From the NCBI RefSeq assembly GCF_951793255.1, contig NZ_OX636706.1, positions 1 through 64,000 of the forward strand: DNA of 64,000 bases, in the 5' to 3' direction. Source of the DNA: Desulfovibrio piger. GTDB lineage: Bacteria > Desulfobacterota > Desulfovibrionia > Desulfovibrionales > Desulfovibrionaceae. Positions 26,418 through 36,214 of the stretch are shown here, piece by piece; within the stretch, counting starts at the first letter, position 1; the number at the start of each line of letters is the position of its first letter. The position numbers and the translations under genes were made by a program. The notes beneath the pieces were generated by a model. That model did not search any database and had not been told where the DNA came from. It saw nothing but the letters and a program-made list of their open reading frames with translations.

Positions 26418-29166
26418 TTGGCTGGGCCTGTTCTGTTTCGCCCTGCTGGCCTGCCTGTGGGAAGCCGCCCCGCTGCAGGCTGCGGGAAACACGGTGCTGG
26501 TGTTGCCCTTCCAGGTCACTGCCGGCCCTGAGATGCCCAATGCGGCCCGGGACGTGCCGCAGATCATCGGTACGGAGATGCAGCAGCGCGGTCTGTCCGT
26601 CATCCCCATGGACAAGGCCCGCAGCCTGCTGTCCTCCCGCGGCGGCAGCATCGACATGGCCGCTGCCCGCGAGCTGGGCAAAAAAGCGGGCGCCGACCTG
26701 GTGCTGTTCGGCAGCTTCAAGCAGAACGGCGAAGGCTTTGCCCTGCAGTCCCTGCTGGTGCCGGTGAACGAAGGCCAGGCCAAGCCTGCCAACTTCGATC
26801 GCCCCTCCCTGCTGAGCCTCAATGAATGCGCCGCCGCCATGGCCGGTCAGGCTTCCGGCATGCTGGCCGGTGCCGCTGCCGCCGCCCCTGCTGCCAGCAG
26901 CGCTCCCCGCACCGAACCCAACGATCCCATCGGCCGCGCCGACTTCGTGCCCATGGGCACCGCCAAGGGTGCTCTGGCCGACGTGCAGGTGCGCGGCCTG
27001 CAGGTCATGGACCCCGAAGTGGTCCTCATGCGCCTCTCCATCCGCAAGGGCGATACCCCCTCCGCCAACGACATCAACGAAGAAGTCAAGCGCATCTGGG
27101 AACTGGGCTACTTCAGTGACGTCCAGGCCCACATGGAAGGCAACGTGCTGGTCTTCACCGTGGCGGAAAAGCCCCGCATCGAGAACATCATCGTGGAAGG
27201 TTCCCACGAGATCGATGCCGAGGACGTGATCGCCGCCATGGGCACCAAGTCCGGCAACGTGCTCAACGAACAGCTCATCGCCGACGACCTGCAGAAGATC
27301 AACGAACTCTACCGCAAGGAAGGCTACTACCTGGCCCGTTCCAGCTACCGTCTGGACAGCCGCTCCGGCGGCCGCGGCGCCGTGCTGGTCATCCAGGTGG
27401 AAGAAGGCAACAAGCTCTACATCAAGGAAGTCAAGATCGAGGGCCTGGAGCAGCTGGACAAGGGCGACATGGACAAGTACCTGGCCCTCAAGCCCCGCAA
27501 CATCTTCTCCTGGTTCACGGGCACCGGCGTGCTCAAGGAAGAACACCTGGAGCGTGATACCAACGCCATCGCCGCCTACGGCCTGAACCAGGGTTTCGTG
27601 GACATCCAGGTGGCCGCTCCCGACGTACAGTACAAGGAAGACGGCATCTATGTGACCTTCAAGGTCCATGAAGGCCCCCGCTACAAGATCCATGACATCA
27701 AGTTCGGCGGTGACATCATCGACGAAGAACAGGCCATGCTGGACGTGGTCGAGATGGACGAATGGAAGAAGGACAACGACTACTTCTCCATCACCGTCAT
27801 GCAGGAAGACAGCAAGCGCCTGACCAACTTCTACACCGACCGCGGTTACGCCTTTGCCGAGGTGGACACCCGCGTCATGAAGGTGGAAGGCGACGAGCCC
27901 ATGGTGGACGTGGGCTACATGGTCAACAAGAAGGAAAAGGTCTTCATCCGCCGCCTGATGGTCGACGGCAACACCAAGACCCGTGACAACGTCATCCTGC
28001 GCGAGATGCGCCTGGGCGACGGCGACCAGTACGAAGGCGAAAAGATGCGCCGTTCCGCCGAACGCCTGAACCGTCTGCGCTACTTCTCCGCCATCGACAG
28101 CGAACTGATCCCCACCGATCGTCCTGACGAAGTGGACCTCAAGATCAAGGTCAAGGAAGACAACACCGGCGCCCTCATGGGCGGTATCGGCTACTCCACC
28201 TATTATGACGTGGGCGTGACGGCCTCCATCATGGAGCGCAACCTCTTCGGCCGCGGCTATCAGGTGCAGCTGCAGGGCTTCTTCTCCTGGCGCCGCACGT
28301 CGGGCGTGTTCTCCTTCACCAACCCGCGCGTCTACGATACCGACCTGTCCTTCGGCAACGACATCTACTACATCTACGACTACTGGGACGACTTCACCAA
28401 GGAAACCATCGGTGACACCATCCGCTTTGGCTATCCCATCGGTGAATATACGTCCGTGGGTATCGGCTACCGCCTGGAACGCTACGACCTCTATAACGTG
28501 GATGCCGATGCTTCGCCCTACATCTCCGACTACAAGGGCACCAACTGGACCAGCGCCATCTCCGCCCGCATCCTGCGCGATACCACCGACGACCGCGCCC
28601 GTCCCACCAAGGGCACCATCGCCCGTCTGTGGGCCGAATACGGCGGCGGCGGCCTGGGCGGTACCGACAACTTCATCAAGGCCGTGGCCGACTGGCAGGG
28701 CTTCTGGTCCATCAATCCCGAAAACACCTTCCACCTGCGCGCCCGCGTGGGCGGGGTGTTCCAGAACACCAGCAGCCGTGTGCCCGTGTTCGAACGCTTC
28801 TGGCTGGGCGGCATGGATACCGTGCGCGGTTACTCCTACTCCGACCTTTCGCCCCGCGACGACAAGTACGGCGGCGACCAGATCGGTGGTGACCGCATGG
28901 GCGTGCTGAACGTGGAATACATCTGGACCTTCCAGAAGGACATGGGCCTGGCCCTGGTGCCCTTCTTCGATGCCGGTTTCAACATTGACCACAAGACCAT
29001 GGCCGACGACTTCAACGACAAGATCGTCTACTCCGCCGGTCTGGAACTGCGCTGGCGTTCGCCCATGGGCGACCTGCGCCTGGCCTATGGCTATCCCCTG
29101 TCCAAGGACTACGACGGCGAGCGTGAGCAGGGCCGTCTGGAATTCAGCATGGGCCAGTTCTTCTAG
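26398..29166 (+). CDS. bamA: Outer-membrane assembly protein BamA with an extra N-terminal domain
   Basis: BamA inserts beta-barrel proteins into the outer membrane. After a signal peptide (residues 1-28) there is an unusual segment of about 125 residues (VLVLPFQVTAGP..., GADLVLFGSFKQ) resembling TolB-N/FlgO-like domains. An Ala-rich linker follows (about 150-180), then five POTRA repeats (to about 570) and the 16-strand barrel ending in FSMGQFF with the terminal Phe. E. coli BamA (810 residues) lacks the extra domain. The start overlaps lolD. Confidence 0.95.
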   Translation: MKKHLRNWLGLFCFALLACLWEAAPLQAAGNTVLVLPFQVTAGPEMPNAARDVPQIIGTEMQQRGLSVIPMDKARSLLSSRGGSIDMAAARELGKKAGADLVLFGSFKQNGEGFALQSLLVPVNEGQAKPANFDRPSLLSLNECAAAMAGQASGMLAGAAAAAPAASSAPRTEPNDPIGRADFVPMGTAKGALADVQVRGLQVMDPEVVLMRLSIRKGDTPSANDINEEVKRIWELGYFSDVQAHMEGNVLVFTVAEKPRIENIIVEGSHEIDAEDVIAAMGTKSGNVLNEQLIADDLQKINELYRKEGYYLARSSYRLDSRSGGRGAVLVIQVEEGNKLYIKEVKIEGLEQLDKGDMDKYLALKPRNIFSWFTGTGVLKEEHLERDTNAIAAYGLNQGFVDIQVAAPDVQYKEDGIYVTFKVHEGPRYKIHDIKFGGDIIDEEQAMLDVVEMDEWKKDNDYFSITVMQEDSKRLTNFYTDRGYAFAEVDTRVMKVEGDEPMVDVGYMVNKKEKVFIRRLMVDGNTKTRDNVILREMRLGDGDQYEGEKMRRSAERLNRLRYFSAIDSELIPTDRPDEVDLKIKVKEDNTGALMGGIGYSTYYDVGVTASIMERNLFGRGYQVQLQGFFSWRRTSGVFSFTNPRVYDTDLSFGNDIYYIYDYWDDFTKETIGDTIRFGYPIGEYTSVGIGYRLERYDLYNVDADASPYISDYKGTNWTSAISARILRDTTDDRARPTKGTIARLWAEYGGGGLGGTDNFIKAVADWQGFWSINPENTFHLRARVGGVFQNTSSRVPVFERFWLGGMDTVRGYSYSDLSPRDDKYGGDQIGGDRMGVLNVEYIWTFQKDMGLALVPFFDAGFNIDHKTMADDFNDKIVYSAGLELRWRSPMGDLRLAYGYPLSKDYDGEREQGRLEFSMGQFF

Positions 29167-29190
29167 GCCGGGCTGATCTCCTTCGCGTCA

Positions 29191-29220
29191 AAAAAGCTCC
29201 CTTCGGGGAGCTTTTTTTTA
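29191..29220 (+). terminator. Terminator after bamA
   Basis: AAAAAGCTCCC and GGGAGCTTTTTTT pair around a TTCG tetraloop, an unusually stable terminator, 24 bases after the bamA stop codon. Confidence 0.93.
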
Positions 29221-29387
29221 TGTCGGAAAACAGACACTCCCTTGGAGGGGCCTACACGGAGCCCTTGTAGCATCCTGAAAACACAAGCTTTTTAATAAAA
29301 ACATCTTCATGGCACGCAACCTGCAAAGGACAGGCTACGGCAAAGTTCCCCTCCCGGGAGCAGCCACTATCCAGCGAGTTCTGTGTC

Positions 29388-31268
29388 ATGGCCAGGAAAA
29401 AAGTCCCCCCCGCTCCCCGTCCCCAGTCCCCCGGCATGATGGCCCGTATCCTGCCTCCTCTGGGATTCATCCTGGCCTTTTCCCTCCTGGCGGCCTTCTG
29501 CCATACCATCAGCCATGGCGCCACACTGTCCCCCGCGCAGCGCTATGAAGCCGCCAAGGACGACATGGATGCCTTGCGCCAGGACAACAAGCGCGGCATG
29601 CAGCGTGCCCCCTGGGAAGAAGTGGCCGCGTCCTTCCATGCCATCCATCAGAACGCCACCACCTGGGCCAACCGTCCTGCCGCCCTCTTCAAGGCCGCGG
29701 AATGCTACGAAGAGCTTTCCCGCCGCTCCTTCGCCATCTCCGACGCCCGCAAGGCCGCCGGGACTTTCGAGGAAGTGGCCCGGCAGCACGAGAGCAGCCG
29801 CCTGGCCGATGATGCCCTGCTGCGTGCCGCCCGTATCCGGGCCGACAGGCTCAAGGACACCCGGGGCGCGCTGAAGCTGCTGGATACGCTCTGCCGGGAT
29901 TATCCGCGCGGCGACATGTACGCCGAAGCCCGCCGCCTGCGGCAGGAACTGGCCCCGGGCAAGGATGCCCCGCAGCCTGCCGTGCAGCCTGCCCGTCAGA
30001 TATCCGACACCCCTCCGGCAGACGATGCCCGCCAGGCCCTGCAGCGTTATGAGAATGCCAAGAAGACCATGGAGCTCCTGCGTGCCGACAAGCGTCGTTC
30101 CTGCTGGCGCGAACCCTGGGAAAACCTGCAGGGCGATTTCATGCAGGTCTACCAGAGCCGTCCCAATGCCACGGTCAGCGCGGCGGCCCTGTTCCGTGCC
30201 GGCGTCAGCGCCCGTTCCCTGGCCGACTGTTCCCACCTTGCCGCCGACTACCGCACGGCCCGTACCCTGCTGCTGCGTGTGCCGGAAGAATTCCCCGGCA
30301 GCGCCCTGGCTGACGATGCCCTGCTGCAGGCCGCGCAGATCAGTGCCGAGGAACTGAAAGACCGCACCGAAGCCGTGCGCCTGCTGGCCCGTCTGGAGAA
30401 GGAATATCCCCGTGGCGACATGCGCCCCCAGGCCACGGCCATGCGGCAGCAGATGGCCCCCGCCGCTGCGGACAGCCGTCTGGCGGATGCCTCCGCCGGC
30501 AAGGGCAAGGCCGTCCGGGTCAACAATGTGGTGGCCGGGCAGCCGGGCCTTTCCGTGCAGCGCGTGTTCATCGACGCCGGGCACGGCGGACGTGATCCGG
30601 GCACCATCCACAATGACGTGATCGAGCGCAACATCACGCTGGACATCGCCCTGCGTCTGGGCCGCCTGCTGGAGGACAACGGCCTGGAGGTCATCTACAG
30701 CCGGCGCAAGGACGTGGCCGTGAGCCTGCGGGACCGCACCGGCAAAGCCAACCAGGCAGGCGCGGACCTGTTCGTCTCCATCCACGTCAACGCCCATGAG
30801 GACCGCGGCATCAACGGCTTCGAGACCTATTATCTGGACATCTCCCGCGATCCCCGGGCCGTGCGTGTGGCCAGCCAGGAAAACGCCCGCAACGACAGGA
30901 ACCTGGGCGAGGTCCAGAAGATCCTGTCCGACGGCATGCTCACGGCCCGCCAGTACGAGAGCCGCCGGCTGGCCACCGACATCCAGAAGCAGTCTCTGGC
31001 CCGTTTGAAGCGCCGCGACTATACCGTGCGCGACAACGGCACCCGGGCGGCCCCCTTCATCGTCCTGCTGGGTGCGCGCATGCCCTGCGTCCTGGTGGAA
31101 GTGGGCTACTGCTCCAATCCGCATGAGGCCCGCAACCTGCTCGACGCCCGCTACCGCATGATCCTGGCCGAAGGTCTGGCCGAGGGCATCCTGAGCTACA
31201 GCGACCGCGTGCGGCAGAACCGCACGGCCCAGAATTCCTTGACGCCCCCTGCCTCTGGTGCTATGTGA
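29388..31268 (+). CDS. N-acetylmuramoyl-L-alanine amidase (AmiC type) with a duplicated N-terminal repeat module
   Basis: The protein cuts the amide bond between MurNAc and the stem peptide in the periplasm, usually for cell separation. Residues 1-45 have a membrane-anchor-like hydrophobic helix. Residues 45-190 and 215-365 are two similar modules (each with a YE(A/N)AK, PWE, LADDALLRAA-type pattern), an internal duplication with TPR-like helices. Residues 390-610 are the Amidase_3 domain with zinc ligands in IDAGHGGRDPG (about 395-405) and IHVNAH (about 462), and the catalytic glutamate in LVEVGYC (about 569). Confidence 0.92.
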   Translation: MARKKVPPAPRPQSPGMMARILPPLGFILAFSLLAAFCHTISHGATLSPAQRYEAAKDDMDALRQDNKRGMQRAPWEEVAASFHAIHQNATTWANRPAALFKAAECYEELSRRSFAISDARKAAGTFEEVARQHESSRLADDALLRAARIRADRLKDTRGALKLLDTLCRDYPRGDMYAEARRLRQELAPGKDAPQPAVQPARQISDTPPADDARQALQRYENAKKTMELLRADKRRSCWREPWENLQGDFMQVYQSRPNATVSAAALFRAGVSARSLADCSHLAADYRTARTLLLRVPEEFPGSALADDALLQAAQISAEELKDRTEAVRLLARLEKEYPRGDMRPQATAMRQQMAPAAADSRLADASAGKGKAVRVNNVVAGQPGLSVQRVFIDAGHGGRDPGTIHNDVIERNITLDIALRLGRLLEDNGLEVIYSRRKDVAVSLRDRTGKANQAGADLFVSIHVNAHEDRGINGFETYYLDISRDPRAVRVASQENARNDRNLGEVQKILSDGMLTARQYESRRLATDIQKQSLARLKRRDYTVRDNGTRAAPFIVLLGARMPCVLVEVGYCSNPHEARNLLDARYRMILAEGLAEGILSYSDRVRQNRTAQNSLTPPASGAM

Positions 31269-31374
31269 TGAACGGTAAACAAGAGGTTTCCCTCTTGCTA
31301 CCAGAAAATCTACACAATCACTGCCTGGCGGCATCCTCGATCCGCGGAGCATTCGATCAAAGGGAGTTTTTTCC

Positions 31375-31911
31375 ATGCGCAAACTGATGTATCTGACCCT
31401 TGCGGTCTGCCTGATGATGGCGGGGGCCGTTGCCGCCAATGCCGCTGAACCTGCTGCCGCCAAGATCGGCGTCGTGGACATGCAGGCTGTCGCCACCCAG
31501 AGCGAACCTGCCCAGGCCGCCAAAAAGCAGATGGAAAGCAAGTACGGCAAAGAGCGTGCCGCTCTGGAAAAGCAGGGCGAAGCCCTGAAAAAGTCTGCCG
31601 AGGAACTGAAGGGCCCCAAGGCCTCTGATGAAAAGAAGCTGGCCTTCATCCGCAAGAAGCAGGAACTGGACCAGAAGACCCGCAACTTCCTGCGCAAGGT
31701 GGAACAGGACGAAGTGAAGCTGCGCCAGGATATGGTCACCATGGTCTTCAACGCCACCTACAACGTGGCCCAGAAGAAGGGCTTCAACTTCGTGGTGGAC
31801 ATCACCGCCGGTGGCGTCCTCTACGCCGACCAGACCATGGACCTGACCCAGGACGTGCTGGCCGAAGTCAACCGTCTCCACAAGGAAGACAAGGCCAAGG
31901 GCAGCAAGTAA
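31375..31911 (+). CDS. skp: Periplasmic OmpH/Skp-family chaperone
   Basis: Skp carries unfolded outer-membrane proteins to BamA. The 178-residue product has a cleavable signal (about residues 1-23, ending ANAAEP) and a long charged coiled coil typical of Skp, with a C-terminal IGVVD... start of the core and FNFVVDITAGGVLYAD near the end. The AAAGGGAG ribosome-binding site supports the ATG at 31375. It lies in the envelope cluster next to bamA, its functional partner. Confidence 0.92.
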   Translation: MRKLMYLTLAVCLMMAGAVAANAAEPAAAKIGVVDMQAVATQSEPAQAAKKQMESKYGKERAALEKQGEALKKSAEELKGPKASDEKKLAFIRKKQELDQKTRNFLRKVEQDEVKLRQDMVTMVFNATYNVAQKKGFNFVVDITAGGVLYADQTMDLTQDVLAEVNRLHKEDKAKGSK

Positions 31912-31934
31912 GCGCCCCCCACAGCCGAATCTCG

Positions 31935-31963
31935 AGCCCCCTGTCCGCAGGGGGCTTTTTTTT
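31935..31963 (+). terminator. Terminator after skp
   Basis: AGCCCCCTG and CAGGGGGCT pair around a TCCG loop and are followed by eight T, 24 bases after the skp stop codon. Confidence 0.93.
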
Positions 31964-32047
31964 GCCCGCCTGCCGGCAGCAGGCCGCCTTGTCTTGCGCC
32001 AGGCATCGGGCTAAACTGCGCCATCATACCCATCAAAGGAGTTTTCC

Positions 32048-32512
32048 ATGTCGGACGCTACGCCTATCACCATGGACATCCAGCGCATCCTCTCCATCCT
32101 GCCCCACCGCTATCCTTTCCTGCTGGTGGACCGCGTGCTGGAATGCGTGCCTGGCTCCCATATCAAGGCCTACAAGAACGTGACCATCAACGAGCCCTTC
32201 TTCCAGGGCCATTTCCCCGGTGCGCCCATCATGCCCGGCGTGCTCATCCTTGAAGCCCTGGCCCAGACCGGCGCCCTGCTGGCGGTCTCCGGCATGGAAG
32301 GCGACCTGTCGGACAAGCTCTTCTTCTTCACCGGCCTGGACGGCGTCAAATTCCGTCGCCAGGTGGTGCCCGGCGACCGTCTGGAACTGCACTGCGACAA
32401 TATCCGCATGAAGCTCAAGCTCTGCAAGATGGACGCCCGCGCGTATGTGGACGGCAAACTGGCCGCCGAGGCCCAGATCACTGCCGCCATCGGCGACCGC
32501 CCCAAGGCCTAG
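32048..32512 (+). CDS. fabZ: 3-hydroxyacyl-[acyl-carrier-protein] dehydratase FabZ
   Basis: FabZ dehydrates 3-hydroxyacyl-ACP during fatty-acid synthesis. The 154-residue protein has the hot-dog fold with the active-site histidine in PHRYPFLLVDRV and the glutamate in GHFPGAPIMPGVLILEAL. Length and motifs are typical. It starts with AAAGGAG upstream and is followed 1 base later by the glycosyltransferase gene. The lipid A gene lpxD that often accompanies this cluster is absent here. Confidence 0.95.
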   Translation: MSDATPITMDIQRILSILPHRYPFLLVDRVLECVPGSHIKAYKNVTINEPFFQGHFPGAPIMPGVLILEALAQTGALLAVSGMEGDLSDKLFFFTGLDGVKFRRQVVPGDRLELHCDNIRMKLKLCKMDARAYVDGKLAAEAQITAAIGDRPKA

Positions 32513-32513
32513 C

Positions 32514-33608
32514 ATGAAAGTCGCTCTGGTGCATTACTGGCTGGTCAACATGGCCGGCGGCGAAAAGGTGCTGGAGGCCCTGTGCCGTCTCTATCCGCAG
32601 GCGGACATCTTCACCCATGTGGTGGACAGGGAAAAGCTCCTGCCCGAATTCCGCCGGCACAAGATCAGCACCACCTTCATCAACAGCCTGCCCGCCAGCC
32701 GCAGGCTGTATAAAAAGTACCTGCCCCTCATGCCGCATGCCCTGGAGCAGCTGGACCTGACGGACTACGATCTGGTCATCTCCAGCGAGTCCGGGCCCGC
32801 CAAGGGGGTCATCACCCGGCCCGACTGCCTGCACGTCTGCTACTGCCACACGCCCATGCGCTATCTGTGGGACAACTGGCCGGCCTACATGCGGAGCACG
32901 GGGCGGCTCTCCCGTCTGGCCATGCGCCTGCTGCTGCCCTCCCTGCGGCAGTGGGACTGCCTCAGCGCCCAGCGGGTGGACCACTTCGTGGCCAACTCCC
33001 GCCATGTGGCCCGGCGCATCCGCAAGTACTGGCGCCGCGAGGCCGCCGTGGTCCATCCGCCGGTGGACACCAACGCCTTCACGCCCCGCGCGGAACCGGG
33101 CGGGGAGCACTACCTCTGCTTCGGCCGTCTGGCTTCGTACAAGCGCGTTGATCTGGCCGTAGAGGTCTGTACCCGCCTTGGCCGTCCGCTGGTGGTGGCC
33201 GGTGACGGCGAGATGATGCAGCAGCTCAAGGCCAAGGCAGGCCCCAGCGTGCGCTTTGTGGGCCGCCAGGACGATGTCGCCGTGCGCGAGCTCATGGCCC
33301 GCAGCCGGGCCCTGCTCTTCCCCGGCGAGGAAGACTTCGGCATCATCCCGGTGGAAGCCATGTCGGCCGGGGTCCCCGTCATCGCTTACGGACGCGGTGG
33401 CGCCACCGAGACCGTGGTGGACGGCGAGACCGGTCTGCTCTTCAGCGAGCAGACCCCGGAGAGCCTGGCCGAGGCCCTGCAGCGCTTCGAGCAGTGCGAA
33501 GGGGATTTCGATCCCCGACACCTGCACGCGCATGCGGAAAAGTTCTCTACCGAGAATTTCCTGACCGGCTTCCGCCATGAGGTGGAAGCGGCCATGGCCC
33601 GCATGTAA
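32514..33608 (+). CDS. GT4-family glycosyltransferase
   Basis: The 364-residue protein has the two-Rossmann GT-B layout. The C-terminal half holds the GT4 nucleotide-sugar motif (FPGEEDFGIIPVEAMSAGVPVIAYG, glutamates at about 284 and 291), and the acceptor part has CYCHTPMRYLWDNWPAYM. Such enzymes add sugars during lipopolysaccharide or exopolysaccharide assembly; the exact sugar cannot be told. I start at 32514 (MKVALVHYW), 1 base after fabZ; a longer open frame overlaps fabZ out of frame. A WbaP-type transferase gene converges on it. Confidence 0.88.
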   Translation: MKVALVHYWLVNMAGGEKVLEALCRLYPQADIFTHVVDREKLLPEFRRHKISTTFINSLPASRRLYKKYLPLMPHALEQLDLTDYDLVISSESGPAKGVITRPDCLHVCYCHTPMRYLWDNWPAYMRSTGRLSRLAMRLLLPSLRQWDCLSAQRVDHFVANSRHVARRIRKYWRREAAVVHPPVDTNAFTPRAEPGGEHYLCFGRLASYKRVDLAVEVCTRLGRPLVVAGDGEMMQQLKAKAGPSVRFVGRQDDVAVRELMARSRALLFPGEEDFGIIPVEAMSAGVPVIAYGRGGATETVVDGETGLLFSEQTPESLAEALQRFEQCEGDFDPRHLHAHAEKFSTENFLTGFRHEVEAAMARM

Positions 33609-33631
33609 AGGACAAAACAGTCCGTAAAGAA

Positions 33632-33665
33632 AAAAGGACAGCCTTCATGGCTGTCCTTTTCTTTT
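33632..33665 (+). terminator. Terminator after the glycosyltransferase gene
   Basis: The arms AAAAGGACAGCC and GGCTGTCCTTTT form a stable stem with T runs on both strands, so it could serve in both directions. Another 170 bases without a gene separate it from the stop of the convergent WbaP-type gene. Confidence 0.85.
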
Positions 33666-33830
33666 GTCTCGCGAGCCTTTTCGGGGCTGTCCTCGTTCCA
33701 TACAGGCATAGGCGACGCGCTTGTATCCGGACAGATACTGTCCAGCCCCGCTCTTTTACAAAGAAGCGATGTTTCCGCTGCTCCGGCGGAGCACTATCTG
33801 CTTCCGGACTCGTGGCTCCTGCAGGCCCCG

Positions 33831-35228
33831 CTAGTATGCGCCGTAGCCGGTGAGCACCACGGGGAAGGTACGGGCCAGGATCCAGAGATCCATCCAGATG
33901 CACCAGTTGGTCACATAATAGCGGTCCAGGCTGACCCGTTCCTCGTAGGTCGTATTGTTTCGTCCGGAGACCTGCCACAGGCCCGTGATGCCCGGGCGCA
34001 CCCGGCAGTAATCCGCGTAGACTTCGCCGTATTTGGCGATCTCGGCCTCCACGATGGGACGCGGCCCCACCAGGCTCATCTCGCCCCGCACCACATTGAT
34101 CAGCTGGGGCAGTTCATCCAGGCTGCTCTTGCGCAGGAAGCGGCCCACGCGGGTGATACGGGGGTCATGCTTCAATTTGCGGTCCTTTTCCCACTCGTCG
34201 CGCAGATCGGGATTTTCCTCCAGATAGCGGGCCAGCACCTCGTCCGCATCCTGGCGCATGGTGCGGAACTTGAACACGTCAAAGGCCTTGCCGTCCTTGC
34301 CCAGACGACGCTGCCGGTAGAACACCGGCCCGCGACTGTCCAGACGGATCAGCAGGCACAGCAGCAGGCCGGGCACAGAACACAACACGACCACGGGCAG
34401 ACAAAGCACGAGGTCCAGGGCTCTCTTGAGGCGCTGCCGCCAGCGACGGCGCAAATTCTGCATGAGCATGAAGCCCGTCATGGTCCCCAGGTCGCAGGCA
34501 TGGAACCAGTGCTGCCGGACGCCGCTGCTCTGGGCGGGCACCACCAGGATCTTGACGAAATAGCGGCTGGCTTCATGGACGAAGCGGGCCGTATGGGCAT
34601 CGGAAGGCTGCAGCATCAGGGCGATGGCCCCGGGATGGCGACGCTCCGCGTCCTTCAGCTGGCGTCTGGCTTCTTCCATGTCCGGGGGCAGAGTGAAGAT
34701 GTCTACCGGCGAAAGGCCCAGCCAGGGGTGGCGTTTGAGATAATGCCACAGCTCACGGCCCGTATTGCTGCGATCAAGGATCACCAGAGGGGTCCCCCAC
34801 CAGCGGAACTTGCCGAAATAGTGACGGCAGAAGCGCCGTGTCACCGGCAAAAGGAAGATGCTCAGCAGCCAGGCCCCCACGAGCACGATACGCGAATAGG
34901 CCACACTGGCCTTGCCCGCGAACAACAGCGCAAGGATGAGGCCGAAGGTCAGTGTGCTCAGCGCGCAGAGTTTGCGGCTTTCCACATAGGCAGGCAGCGA
35001 GATGACCCCGTAAAGGCCCAGGGCCAGCCCCATGAACGGCGCCAGCAGGAGCATGGAAAGCATCCAGTCATAGCTGGTGATGTTAAGATCGCCCCACAGG
35101 GCGCGCAGGCACAAAACAAAAAACGTACAGGCAAAAAGCGTCAGGAAGTCGCAACACACCAGCAGGATGACGCGGGGCGGCACCCCCAGACTCTGCAGCA
35201 TGCGCTGAGCTAGACGGGAAAATTCCAT
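33831..35228 (-). CDS. Undecaprenyl-phosphate hexose-1-phosphate transferase, WbaP/EPS type
   Basis: These integral membrane enzymes load the first sugar phosphate onto undecaprenyl phosphate for O-antigen or exopolysaccharide. The 465-residue protein has four to five N-terminal helices, a cytoplasmic domain, and the Bac_transf domain: [66 protein letters not shown], and GLWQVSGRN. All key motifs are present. It faces a divergent amino-acid transporter operon. Confidence 0.92.
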   Translation of the reverse strand: MEFSRLAQRMLQSLGVPPRVILLVCCDFLTLFACTFFVLCLRALWGDLNITSYDWMLSMLLLAPFMGLALGLYGVISLPAYVESRKLCALSTLTFGLILALLFAGKASVAYSRIVLVGAWLLSIFLLPVTRRFCRHYFGKFRWWGTPLVILDRSNTGRELWHYLKRHPWLGLSPVDIFTLPPDMEEARRQLKDAERRHPGAIALMLQPSDAHTARFVHEASRYFVKILVVPAQSSGVRQHWFHACDLGTMTGFMLMQNLRRRWRQRLKRALDLVLCLPVVVLCSVPGLLLCLLIRLDSRGPVFYRQRRLGKDGKAFDVFKFRTMRQDADEVLARYLEENPDLRDEWEKDRKLKHDPRITRVGRFLRKSSLDELPQLINVVRGEMSLVGPRPIVEAEIAKYGEVYADYCRVRPGITGLWQVSGRNNTTYEERVSLDRYYVTNWCIWMDLWILARTFPVVLTGYGAY

Positions 35229-35337
35229 CTTGATTCCGGTCTCCGGTAAGGAAGAAAAAAGGCGGGGACGGGCAGGAGAGCGGCTTTGTGACGCCTTCTC
35301 ACTTGCGCCCGTGCGCGGCTTTTGCTAAAAAATTTTG

Positions 35338-35367
35338 TTGCCGCGCGATACGGCATCAGGTTATACC
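35338..35367 (+). promoter_or_regulatory. Predicted sigma-70 promoter of the amino-acid ABC operon
   Basis: TTGCCG at 35338-35343 and TATACC at 35362-35367 are separated by 18 bases. Transcription would start about 20 bases before the binding-protein gene at 35397. Confidence 0.45.
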
Positions 35368-35396
35368 CGGCCCTCACATTTTACAAGGGAAGCACC

Positions 35397-36140
35397 ATGA
35401 AAAAACTTTTTGTTTGCGCCCTGCTGTTCGGCCTGCTGGCCTCTGTGCCGGCCTTTGCCCAAAAGACCTACGTCAACGGCATCGACTCCAACTATCCGCC
35501 TTTTGCCTATGTCGATGAAAAGACCGGCCAGCCTGCCGGTTTTGACGTGGATGCCATGAACTGGATCGCCAAGACCATGGGCTTCAAGGTCGTCCACAAG
35601 CCTGTGGCCTGGGACGGTATCGTGCTGGCCCTTGCCAACAAGCAGATCGACATGATCGCTTCCGGCATGAGCATCACTGAAAAGCGCCGCAAGGTGGTGG
35701 ACTTTTCCGATCCTTACTGGGAAGTCTCCCGCGTGTTCCTGGTGCCTGCCGACTCCAAGCTGACCCCTGCCGACATCCTGTCCAAGCCCATCAAGCTGGG
35801 CGTGCAGCGCGGCACCTCCGAAGCTGAAGCCATCAAGCAGGAACAGAAGGAAAAGGGCTATCCCTTTGAGCTGCGCTTCTATGAATCCTGTCCGCTGGCC
35901 GTGGAAGACCTGGTCAACGGCCGTATCGAAGCCGCCCTCATGGACTCCCTGCCCGCCGGTGACGCCATCGCCCGCGGCAAGGCCGTGAAGAAGGCCGGTG
36001 TGCACGGCGAACCCGACCAGTTCGGCGTGGCCATCCGCAAGGGCGACAAGGAACTGCGCGCCCTCATCGACGAAGGTTTCCGCAAGCTGCAGGCCGATCC
36101 CTACTGGAAGGAACTGCAGGCCAAGTACCTGAGCAAGTAA
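35397..36140 (+). CDS. Periplasmic polar amino-acid-binding protein of an ABC transporter
   Basis: The 247-residue protein has a signal peptide (about residues 1-21) and the SBP_bac_3 fold: NYPPFAYVDEKTGQPAGFDVDAM near the N-terminus, SGMSITEKRRKVVDFSDPYW in the middle and a closing VAIRKGDKELRALIDEGF. It binds polar amino acids in the periplasm; which ones cannot be predicted. I chose the ATG at 35397 (MKKLFVC) with a signal peptide; an earlier in-frame start lacks one. The permease and ATPase genes follow. Confidence 0.92.
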   Translation: MKKLFVCALLFGLLASVPAFAQKTYVNGIDSNYPPFAYVDEKTGQPAGFDVDAMNWIAKTMGFKVVHKPVAWDGIVLALANKQIDMIASGMSITEKRRKVVDFSDPYWEVSRVFLVPADSKLTPADILSKPIKLGVQRGTSEAEAIKQEQKEKGYPFELRFYESCPLAVEDLVNGRIEAALMDSLPAGDAIARGKAVKKAGVHGEPDQFGVAIRKGDKELRALIDEGFRKLQADPYWKELQAKYLSK

Positions 36141-36187
36141 TCTCTTACTGACTGATACAGCGGCCCGTGCCGCTTTTCCAAGGTGAA

Positions 36188-36214
36188 CCGCCGCCCTTGT
36201 CGCGGCGGTTCGCC
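36188..36214 (+). promoter_or_regulatory. Intercistronic hairpin between binding-protein and permease genes
   Basis: A 10-bp perfect stem (GAACCGCCGC/GCGGCGGTTC) with a 7-base loop lies between the binding-protein stop and the permease start and has no T tail. Such hairpins protect the upstream message and raise binding-protein levels above those of the permease in other operons; that role is inferred. The predicted stem ends next to the ATG at 36215. Confidence 0.6.
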
